Assembly (NCBI GenBank): GCA_965221585.1
Contig: OZ244898.1
Coordinates: 2,480,001-2,544,000 of the forward strand
Direction of reading: 5' to 3'
Source of the DNA: VXYK01 sp965221585
GTDB taxonomy: Bacteria; Actinomycetota; Acidimicrobiia; Acidimicrobiales; Aldehydirespiratoraceae
Length of the DNA stretch: 64,000 nt
Shown here: positions 14,999-22,072 of the stretch, piece after piece
Layout of the letters: each line of letters starts with the position of its first letter
Position numbering within the stretch: position 1 is the stretch's first letter
The notes under the pieces: model-generated
The model's database searches: none
What the model was told of the DNA's origin: nothing
The model's input: the letters and a program-made list of their open reading frames with translations, nothing else
Program-made: the position numbers and the translations under genes

Positions 14999-15844
14999 GT
15001 GATCGCGGTAGGTGAAACGTCTCCGATACTGGCGAGGCAGCGTGATCTGTATGTCGACCTGTTGATGGGGTGCCTCAGCCGTGAGTTGTTCCTGGCTGAG
15101 GAGAGCCACGACGTCGACCTCGCGGAATGGCCTGGCGATGCTGATGAACTCCGTTCGCTGCTCAAGGCCAACCAATGGCGCCTGACCAAACAGGGTGGCC
15201 GGCCCGATCTGCGAGCCGAAGGCCATGACTGGCCGCCGGCTGCGGAGACCATGGTCGGCCGGCAACGACTGGCCGATGTCCGTTGGTGCATCGAAGCGGT
15301 GATGGCTGAAGAAGTGCCGGGAGACTTCATCGAGACAGGTGTTTGGCGTGGCGGCGTCACGATCCTCATGAAGGGGATGCTCGAAGCTTGGGGAGACACC
15401 CAGCGTCGCGTCTGGGTAGCCGACAGTTTCAGCGGCCTGCCGGTGCCCGATCCGAACAACTATCCGGCCGATGAAGGCCACGACATGTCCACGGTCAAGG
15501 CGCTACAGGTCTCGGTTGATGAGGTAAAGGCCAACTTTGATCGGTACGGCCTGCTCGATGAGCGGGTGTGTTTCCTCGAAGGCTGGTTCACCGACACCTT
15601 GCACACCGCGCCGATCGACCAACTTGCGATCCTGCGGCTCGACGGCGACCTGTACGAGTCGACCATGGACGCTCTCAGCGCCCTGTATCCGAAGCTCAGC
15701 GTCGGCGGGTATGTGCTGGTCGACGACTATGGCGCCTGGGAACCCTGCCGGAAGGCCGTTGACGACTACCGTGCCGCCAACGACATCACCGACGAGATCG
15801 TGAATGTCGACTGGACCGGCATCCACTGGCGGCGCAGCGCCTGA
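14999..15844 (+). CDS. TylF/MycF-family O-methyltransferase
   Basis: A 281-residue SAM-dependent methyltransferase. The TylF family blocks are present: DIGxxxR-like RQRLADVRWCIEAV, then PGDFIETGVWRGG (SAM-binding loop), VWVADSFSGLP, LDGDLYESTMDAL and GGYVLVDDYGAW with the Mg-binding aspartates. Characterised members methylate sugar hydroxyls of macrolides (macrocin, mycinamicin); many homologues lie in cell-surface glycan loci. Starts with GTG 14999. The next methyltransferase begins 2 bases after its stop, so the pair is co-transcribed and may modify one glycan. Confidence 0.88.
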   Translation: MIAVGETSPILARQRDLYVDLLMGCLSRELFLAEESHDVDLAEWPGDADELRSLLKANQWRLTKQGGRPDLRAEGHDWPPAAETMVGRQRLADVRWCIEAVMAEEVPGDFIETGVWRGGVTILMKGMLEAWGDTQRRVWVADSFSGLPVPDPNNYPADEGHDMSTVKALQVSVDEVKANFDRYGLLDERVCFLEGWFTDTLHTAPIDQLAILRLDGDLYESTMDALSALYPKLSVGGYVLVDDYGAWEPCRKAVDDYRAANDITDEIVNVDWTGIHWRRSA

Positions 15845-15845
15845 C

Positions 15846-16535
15846 ATGGGCGAGATCAACACCTACTACGGGCTGCTGCGGAGAGCCCACGAGGTACTTG
15901 AACCTCAGCGTTACCTGGAAATCGGCGTCCACAAAGGCCATGCGTTAGCGCTGGCTGGACCACAGACCCGAGTGGTGGGAGTTGATCCCGATCCCCTCGT
16001 CACCGACCTGAGCGACAACACCGAGGTCGTGTCGGCAACCTCCGACGACTTCTTCGCCGACGCGGACCTTCTGGGCCTGCTCGGAGGGCCGATCGACCTA
16101 GCCTTCGTCGACGGCCTCCATCTATACGAACAGGCGCTCCGAGACGTGGCCAATGTTGAGCGCAACAGCGACCCCGACGGCGTCATCCTGATTCACGACT
16201 GCCTGCCGATCGACGCGGCAACCTCGGCCCGGGAGCAGACCAGCATGGTCTGGTCCGGCGATGTCTGGAAGGTCGTGGTGGCATTGCGCCGCTACCGGCC
16301 TGACCTCAGCGTCACCACCGTCGACGTGGAACCTACGGGCCTGGCGATCGTTTCCGGCCTCGACCCCGACAGCAACGTCCTGTTCGACCGCTATGAGCAG
16401 ATCGTCGACGAGCTAGCGGACCTCAGCTTCGAAGACCTCGAGGATCTCGGACGCCGCGAGACGCTCAACGTTGTCGATGCCGACTGGCAGACCGTCGAGG
16501 AGCTGCTCAACAGCAACCACCACCAGAGCCGATAA
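15846..16535 (+). CDS. Class I SAM-dependent methyltransferase (Methyltransf_24-like)
   Basis: A 229-residue Rossmann methyltransferase. YLEIGVHKGHAL is the SAM-binding motif I, VVGVDPDPLV is motif II, and DLAFVDGLHLYEQALRDV with ILIHDCLP resemble the Methyltransf_24 family found near glycosyl and TylF genes. ATG 15846 lies 2 bases after the TylF stop and gives the family N-terminus (MGEINTYYGLLRRA). Substrate unknown; a sugar or glycolipid is likely from context. Confidence 0.8.
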   Translation: MGEINTYYGLLRRAHEVLEPQRYLEIGVHKGHALALAGPQTRVVGVDPDPLVTDLSDNTEVVSATSDDFFADADLLGLLGGPIDLAFVDGLHLYEQALRDVANVERNSDPDGVILIHDCLPIDAATSAREQTSMVWSGDVWKVVVALRRYRPDLSVTTVDVEPTGLAIVSGLDPDSNVLFDRYEQIVDELADLSFEDLEDLGRRETLNVVDADWQTVEELLNSNHHQSR

Positions 16536-16623
16536 GCCCTCGTCCGGCTGGGGGATCGACTGGTTTCGGTCGTGGGGCTAAAGTCGGGGGTTCGAGACGG
16601 TCGAGAACACGGAGAGCAGAACG

Positions 16624-17709
16624 ATGCCACAAACGGTCAAGGGAGTTATTTCAGCGGCGGTTGGTGAGCCGGTCACGTTAACCGACATCGTGATCCCCGA
16701 TCCCGGGCCGGGCGAAGCAGTGGTGGCGATACAGGCTTGCGGGGTGTGCCACACAGACCTCCACTATCGCGAGGGCGGGATCAACGACGAATTCCCGTTC
16801 CTGCTCGGCCACGAGGCCTCCGGCATCGTCGAGTCCGTCGGTGACGGGGTGAGTGAAGTCGCTCCGGGCGACTTCGTGATCCTCAACTGGCGGGCGGTGT
16901 GCGGCGACTGCCGATCATGCAACCGGGGCAGGCCGCATCTCTGTTTCAGCACCCACAACGCCACCCAGAAGATGACCCTCGAAGATGGCACCGAACTGTC
17001 ACCGGCCCTGGGTATCGGTGCTTTCGCCGAGAAGACGCTGGTAGCTGCCGGCCAGTGCACCAAGGTCGATCCCGAGGCCTCCCCCGCCGCAGCGGGACTG
17101 CTGGGTTGCGGCGTGATGGCCGGGATCGGTGCGGCCATCAACACCGGAGGTGTCGGACGCGGTGACAGCGTGGCGGTGTTCGGCTGCGGAGGTGTCGGCA
17201 ACGCGGCCATTGCGGGGGCACAACTAGCCGGGGCGTCCACCATCATCGCCGTCGATATCGACGACCGTAAGCTCGAACTGGCCAAGGGTTTCGGAGCGCA
17301 CCACACGATCAACTCGAGCGAAGAGGACGCGGTCGCCAAGATCCAGGAGTACACGGGTGGGTTCGGGGCCGATGTCACCATCGATGCCATCGGACTTCCC
17401 GAGGTGTACAAGCAGTGCTTCGAAGCACGGGATCTTGCGGGCACCGTGGTGCTCGTCGGGGTGCCGACGCCCGAGATGAAAGTCGAGCTGCCATTCCAGG
17501 AGGTGTTCGGCCGGGGCGGGGCGCTCAAGTCGAGCTGGTACGGCGACTGTCTGCCGACCAGGGACTTCCCGATGCTGATCGACCTCTATCAGCAGGGCCG
17601 ACTCAACCTCGACGGGTTCGTGTCCGAGACGATCGGTCTCGACGGCGTGGAGGAGGCCTTCCACAAGATGGAGCGGGGCGAGGTGCTGCGCTCTGTGGTC
17701 CTCACCTGA
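16624..17709 (+). CDS. mscR: S-(hydroxymethyl)mycothiol dehydrogenase
   Basis: A 361-residue Zn-dependent medium-chain dehydrogenase. Catalytic Zn ligands lie in CGVCHTDLHYREGG and GHEASGIVE; the structural Zn Cys set is in CGDCRSCNRGRPHLC; the NAD site is GCGGVGNAAI. The overall pattern (THNATQKMTL, GIGAFAEKTLVAAGQCTKVD, SSWYGDCLPTRDFP) is that of mycothiol-dependent formaldehyde dehydrogenase (MscR/AdhE2), which oxidises the formaldehyde-mycothiol adduct to S-formylmycothiol in the cytosol. The following gene is an MBL hydrolase, the same pairing as in mycobacteria. This gene is the main evidence that the host makes mycothiol. Confidence 0.9.
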   Translation: MPQTVKGVISAAVGEPVTLTDIVIPDPGPGEAVVAIQACGVCHTDLHYREGGINDEFPFLLGHEASGIVESVGDGVSEVAPGDFVILNWRAVCGDCRSCNRGRPHLCFSTHNATQKMTLEDGTELSPALGIGAFAEKTLVAAGQCTKVDPEASPAAAGLLGCGVMAGIGAAINTGGVGRGDSVAVFGCGGVGNAAIAGAQLAGASTIIAVDIDDRKLELAKGFGAHHTINSSEEDAVAKIQEYTGGFGADVTIDAIGLPEVYKQCFEARDLAGTVVLVGVPTPEMKVELPFQEVFGRGGALKSSWYGDCLPTRDFPMLIDLYQQGRLNLDGFVSETIGLDGVEEAFHKMERGEVLRSVVLT

Positions 17710-18341
17710 TGGCTGTCGAACTGGTCACAACCGACGGAATCTTCGCCCTCGACGGGGGCGAATGGGAGGTCACCAACAACATCTGGCTGGTGGGCGACGA
17801 CCGGGAACTGGTCATTTTCGACGCTGCCCATGATCATCAGCCGATTGTTGACGCGGTCAACGGCCGGCGAGTCACCGCGATCGTGTGCACGCACGGCCAC
17901 AACGACCACATCAACGCCGCGGTGGAGCTGCGCGACGCGGTGGACGCCCCGATCCTGCTGCATCCCGACGATCAGATGCTCTGGGATGTGGTTTTCCCCG
18001 ACGACTCGGTCGACGGCGCGCTGACCCCCGGCGAGACGATCAGCGCTGGTGGCCACACTCTGGGGATCATCCACACTCCCGGGCATTCGCCTGGTTGCTG
18101 TTGTTTCTTCGATGTGGATGCTGGGCGGGTGATCTCGGGCGACACTCTGTTCTGCGGTGGTCCGGGAGCGACCGGGCGCAGCTACAGCGACGAACCGACG
18201 ATCCTGCGCTCGATCCGCGACCGCCTGCTGACGCTCCCCGGCGACACCACGGTGCACACCGGCCACGGCGACACCACCACCATCGACGACGAACGCCAAA
18301 GGGTCCTCGACCGCATCAGCGAACTCGGCCTCGATGCTTGA
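17709..18341 (+). CDS. MBL-fold hydrolase paired with mscR
   Basis: A 210-residue metallo-beta-lactamase-fold protein of the glyoxalase II type. Metal motif THGHNDH (HxHxDH) is followed by HTPGHSPG, SGDTLF and a C-terminal HTGHGDTT. ATG 17709 overlaps the mscR stop (TGATG), so translation is coupled. In mycobacteria the equivalent neighbour is proposed to hydrolyse S-formylmycothiol to formate and mycothiol, which would complete formaldehyde oxidation here; this is inferred from the pairing. Confidence 0.87.
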   Translation: MAVELVTTDGIFALDGGEWEVTNNIWLVGDDRELVIFDAAHDHQPIVDAVNGRRVTAIVCTHGHNDHINAAVELRDAVDAPILLHPDDQMLWDVVFPDDSVDGALTPGETISAGGHTLGIIHTPGHSPGCCCFFDVDAGRVISGDTLFCGGPGATGRSYSDEPTILRSIRDRLLTLPGDTTVHTGHGDTTTIDDERQRVLDRISELGLDA

Positions 18342-18376
18342 ACCTGCGAAGGCGATCGCACAGCTACGCTAGGTGG

Positions 18377-18523
18377 ATGGCAGCAACAGCGGACGGCAAC
18401 GCCGCGGAGGTATTACAGCGCATCCGGTTCGGTCTCCAGGTACAAGAGCAAATCGCTGCCCTGCGGAGCGACCCCGATGCCTGGGCCGATTACCTGGCTG
18501 AAGTAGAGGCCCTCTCGCATTAA
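18377..18523 (+). CDS. Possible 48-residue protein
   Basis: A short frame starting ATG 18377 and ending in DPDAWADYLAEVEALSH, an acidic amphipathic C-terminus. The composition (Ala, Glu, Asp, Leu) and DAWADYLAE segment look protein-like, similar in style to small antitoxin-like proteins, but no partner toxin is adjacent. AGGTGG directly abuts the ATG, too close for a normal ribosome binding site. Low certainty. Confidence 0.3.
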   Translation: MAATADGNAAEVLQRIRFGLQVQEQIAALRSDPDAWADYLAEVEALSH

Positions 18524-18537
18524 AGCACCATGGATGC

Positions 18538-20004
18538 CTAAAGCTGCAGGGTGGTGCCGTGGATGGTGACGGGGGTGCTGATCAGGTCTTCGGTCGTTGC
18601 GGTGGAAGCAACATCGGGGTCGTCTAGGGCTGCCACGGCGCGGCTGCCGGAGGCGAGGTCGACAATGGCTCGCACACCGGAAGGGCCCATACCCTCGTAG
18701 ACGACGGTGTAGGTCGCAACGGTCCCCTTTCCGGAGGGATCTTCATCGAGGGGAACCTCAGCAGTGGCGGCTCTCGCCTCATCGGCCAGATCAGCGACGA
18801 GCAGCCCAGTCGCGGGTGCCTCCGTGCTCCAAACGGTGAGTCCCGGTTTGGTCAACAATCCACTGACCGCGGCGACCGCACCATAGGCGCCGGGCTCGGA
18901 CCGCACAGCCTCGATCATCGCGACCGTGGCTTGAAGCACGAAGTTGTTGAACGGACCCCCAGCAAACGCCATGCCCCCAGTGACAGTGCAAACCCGGTCG
19001 AGGTTCACATCGAGTTCGGCTTGCTGAACCGCCACCGCGGCTGGAAAACAGCTGTAGACCTCGATGTGTTCCATGTCGGCCACGGCGCGGCCGATATGGC
19101 GCTCGGCCGCCGACCCCAACGCCGCCATGGCCGGCCAGCGATGAAGGTCGCCGCGACGGGACAACGAAAGAGCCATCGACGACTCGAGGCCCACATGGGG
19201 GAAGACCCAGCGATCACGAGGCACGCCGAGCGACTCCGCGGTCGGAGCCGAACACAGGATCAGAGCCGCGGCCTGGTCCACGCCCCACTGCGAGTTGTGC
19301 CACTTGTTGTAGGGGAAGGCCAGCGGCCGGTTCGTAGGGGTTGGATCACGAATCTCTTCCAGCAGCATCGGCTCACCGAAAGCCGCCCGCGGATTCATCT
19401 GAGCGACCTGATTGAAATGGTGCCAACGTCGGGCGATCTCGTCGCGGTGTTCGCTCAGTGTCCAACCCTGAGCAGCGCGGCGAGCATTCTCGATCATGGC
19501 GTACTGCTGGACCGGAACAACCGCTCCGATGTTGATCTCCGGGCGGGCAACGATCTCGCCGCTGGGGCTGAACTCTTCGTCGGGCACCAGGCCGTCTTGA
19601 TCATGGCCGGGTAGTTCCAGTCCGGCCCGGCGAGCAACATCGTCTCGATGCTTGGTCTCGCCGCCACAGACAACTGCAATGTCGGTCTTACCCGAACGGA
19701 TCGCCTCGAACGCCAAGTTGATCAGGGTCTGCTGCGACACGCCCACATCCACCGCGACCGTATGGGGGTCCGCGCCAACCGCCTCCCCGATCCGACGCGC
19801 AGCGTCGGGAAGCTGCGAAAGCCCGCGGGTGGCGCCGATCCAGCCGATCCTGGGGCCAAGACCGGCTACACCACTGTCGCTCAGCGCGGCTCGCAGCGCC
19901 TCGCTCATCAGTTCTGTGGTGTCATGCCCGGCGCCGGGATCAGCGAGCCGCTGATCAGCGGCACCCGCGCCGATCAGCACCACGGTGTCGGGTTCGTGAC
20001 TCAT
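18538..20004 (-). CDS. Thiolase-like protein (TLP1 type), probably without thiolase catalysis
   Basis: A 488-residue thiolase-fold protein with an extra C-terminal domain, as in mycobacterial thiolase-like protein type 1. The N-terminal half has VCGGE and the thiolase helix, but at the nucleophile position the sequence is DVGVSQQTLINLAF, with no Cys, and the C-terminal GHP motif is replaced by GGMAFAGGPFNN. Residues about 405-488 (TGLLVADLADEARAATAEV onward) form an add-on OB-like domain. Ordinary acetyl transfer is therefore unlikely; acyl-CoA or lipid binding is possible. Divergent from the acyl-CoA dehydrogenase gene. Confidence 0.8.
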   Translation of the reverse strand: MSHEPDTVVLIGAGAADQRLADPGAGHDTTELMSEALRAALSDSGVAGLGPRIGWIGATRGLSQLPDAARRIGEAVGADPHTVAVDVGVSQQTLINLAFEAIRSGKTDIAVVCGGETKHRDDVARRAGLELPGHDQDGLVPDEEFSPSGEIVARPEINIGAVVPVQQYAMIENARRAAQGWTLSEHRDEIARRWHHFNQVAQMNPRAAFGEPMLLEEIRDPTPTNRPLAFPYNKWHNSQWGVDQAAALILCSAPTAESLGVPRDRWVFPHVGLESSMALSLSRRGDLHRWPAMAALGSAAERHIGRAVADMEHIEVYSCFPAAVAVQQAELDVNLDRVCTVTGGMAFAGGPFNNFVLQATVAMIEAVRSEPGAYGAVAAVSGLLTKPGLTVWSTEAPATGLLVADLADEARAATAEVPLDEDPSGKGTVATYTVVYEGMGPSGVRAIVDLASGSRAVAALDDPDVASTATTEDLISTPVTIHGTTLQL

Positions 20005-20094
20005 TGAGTGCGGACCCTACTGTGAAGGTGTTCGACACACATCGCCGGTTCCGGCGATTTCGACCCGGACCCACACAACTGGGAGACTCATCAG

Positions 20095-21225
20095 ATGACT
20101 GAGCTACTCGACGCCGCTCGCGACCTTCGCGGCACCCTCGATGCCGAAGGCGCCAAGGCCGAAGCCGAAGGCACTCCCATGACCGACGAGGCGGTGAAGC
20201 TCTGCCGCGAGGCCGGTCTCTACGGCACGCTCATCCCCAAAGACGTCGGCGGAGCGGAGCTGACGTTCAACCAATCGCTTGACGTGTTCACTGAACTGGC
20301 CCGTGCAGACGGCTCCATCGGCTGGGTCGTGATGGCGGGCAGCACCGCCGCCTGCTATTTCGGGTCGTGGTCGCCCGCCTCTTTCAGCGATGTGATGTTC
20401 GCCGACGGCGTGCCGCTGGTGGCCGGACAGTTCGCACCCAACGGAACCGCCGTGCCCGGTCCCGAGGGCTACCACATCACCGGCAACTACTCCTTCGGCT
20501 CGGGTTTGCAGCACGCCGAATGGGCAGGCTGCGGGTCTTTCAGCGCGCCCACCGAGGGCGACCCCGACTACCTGCTTGCGGTCGTGCCCGTCGAGGAGGC
20601 TGACATCACCGGAAACTGGCATGTGATGGGCCTTCGCTCGACTGCCTCGTACGACTACAAGATCGACAGCTTGGTGCCCGAGGACCGGACGCTGTCGTTC
20701 TTCGGGTTCACCAAGTACCGCGGCGGTCCCACCTACAACCTCGGAGTGCTGTGCATCACCGAGGTCGGCCACGCCGGTTGGGTACTCGGCGTGACACGCA
20801 GGGCCATCGACGAGGCGACGGCACTGGCCAAGACCAAACAGCGCATGACCGGCAAGTCGACCCTCGCAGACGACCCACGCTTCCAGTACGACCTGGCCGA
20901 GGCCGAGAGCCTCTTCCGTGCCGGTGACCTCTGGATCCGCTCGGCCTTCAGCAAAGCGGAGCAGTCGGCGCTCAACGACAACATCGACCAGGCCGCCATC
21001 AGCGAAGCGCTCCAAGCGACCGCCTGGTTCACCCAACAGTCGACCCAGGTGATCCAGACCGTCTACCGCCACATCGGAACTACAGCCTTGCGAGACGGCG
21101 GGTTCCAGCGCTGCTTCCGCGACATCCATGCAGGCAGCCAGCACGCCATGGTCAGCCCCACCCACTCCTACGCTTTCGCCGAGGCGATGATCGCCCCCGC
21201 CCCCGACTCCGCCCTGGAGTTCTAG
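20095..21225 (+). CDS. Acyl-CoA dehydrogenase-fold flavoprotein (group D monooxygenase-like)
   Basis: A 376-residue flavoprotein of the acyl-CoA dehydrogenase superfamily. ARADGSIGWVVMAGS, the GYHITGNYSFGSGLQHAEWAGCG beta-barrel segment, MGLRSTASYDYKID and a C-terminal helical domain (GGFQRCFRDIHAGSQHAMVS) resemble HsaA/HpaB-type FADH2-dependent hydroxylases rather than classical dehydrogenases. These hydroxylate phenolic or steroid-derived rings using a separate flavin reductase, which I did not find nearby. No Glu base typical of beta-oxidation enzymes could be assigned. Start ATG 20095. Confidence 0.78.
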   Translation: MTELLDAARDLRGTLDAEGAKAEAEGTPMTDEAVKLCREAGLYGTLIPKDVGGAELTFNQSLDVFTELARADGSIGWVVMAGSTAACYFGSWSPASFSDVMFADGVPLVAGQFAPNGTAVPGPEGYHITGNYSFGSGLQHAEWAGCGSFSAPTEGDPDYLLAVVPVEEADITGNWHVMGLRSTASYDYKIDSLVPEDRTLSFFGFTKYRGGPTYNLGVLCITEVGHAGWVLGVTRRAIDEATALAKTKQRMTGKSTLADDPRFQYDLAEAESLFRAGDLWIRSAFSKAEQSALNDNIDQAAISEALQATAWFTQQSTQVIQTVYRHIGTTALRDGGFQRCFRDIHAGSQHAMVSPTHSYAFAEAMIAPAPDSALEF

Positions 21226-21232
21226 CAACCAA

Positions 21233-22063
21233 TCAGAGCGAGACGCTGGTGAGGTCATCGCCGATGACGACCTCACCAGAGAAATGTGCGGCAGCAATGG
21301 CACGCCACTCGTCGTACTGCTCGGGTTGGGGTGCGGGCACCAGATGAGTGAGCACCAGAGTCTTGACCCCGTTGCGGGCCGCGGTCTGAGCCGCCTGCTC
21401 AACGCTCGAGTGATAATCGAGAATGTCCTGCATACGCAGCACCGGAACCAACTTCACAAGGTCGTCGCGAATGACAGTCTGGACATAAACGTCGGCGTTG
21501 CTGGTCAACTCGTCGAGCCCAGCACACGGGATGGTGTCGCCCGCCAACGCTGCGATCTTGCCCTCCCGTTCGACCCGGTAACCGACGGTGGGCTCAACCG
21601 GCGCATGAACAGTCGGGAAAACGGTCACCTGCATCGACCCAAGACCGAATGAGTCGCCCGCTTGCACCTCAGTCACTTCAACGGTCGGGCCCCAGTTCAG
21701 ATCATCGTGGTGAGCGAGCCGGTATCCGATGTCGGGTCCGAGAGCGTCCAAGGTGCGGTCAACAAAGCGTTCGATCCCGACAGGACCCCAGATCCGTAGA
21801 GGCGTCGGCTCATTGGTCATCACCCAGTGGGTGGTGATGACATCGTTGAGGGCGGAAAGGTGATCGCTGTGCAGGTGCGTTATCAGCACGCCCTGCAGCA
21901 GCACGGGCAGCGAACCCGCCGCGGCCATACGCATCACACATCCTCGGCCTGCATCGACAAGCACCTGCTCCAGGCCACCTTCACCGGCCTTGAGCAGCGT
22001 TGCGGGGCCGGCCCGATTGGCATCAGGGAGAGGTGAGCCAGTTCCCAAGAGGATAACTTCCAT
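21233..22063 (-). CDS. MBL-fold metallohydrolase, RNase Z/arylsulfatase-like
   Basis: A 276-residue metallo-beta-lactamase protein. LLGTGSPLPDANRAGPATLL and the metal motif THLHSDHLSAL are those of the RNase Z/AtsA-like branch; PTVHAPVEP, LAGDT and LTHLVPAP complete the metal ligands. The family includes tRNA 3' nucleases and Pseudoalteromonas-type arylsulfatases; the short length lacks the RNase Z exosite arm. It starts 10 bases downstream of the sulfatase fusion and so may act in the same ester-hydrolysing pathway. Last gene of the TetR-led operon. Confidence 0.83.
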   Translation of the reverse strand: MEVILLGTGSPLPDANRAGPATLLKAGEGGLEQVLVDAGRGCVMRMAAAGSLPVLLQGVLITHLHSDHLSALNDVITTHWVMTNEPTPLRIWGPVGIERFVDRTLDALGPDIGYRLAHHDDLNWGPTVEVTEVQAGDSFGLGSMQVTVFPTVHAPVEPTVGYRVEREGKIAALAGDTIPCAGLDELTSNADVYVQTVIRDDLVKLVPVLRMQDILDYHSSVEQAAQTAARNGVKTLVLTHLVPAPQPEQYDEWRAIAAAHFSGEVVIGDDLTSVSL

Positions 22064-22072
22064 CAGACCCCC

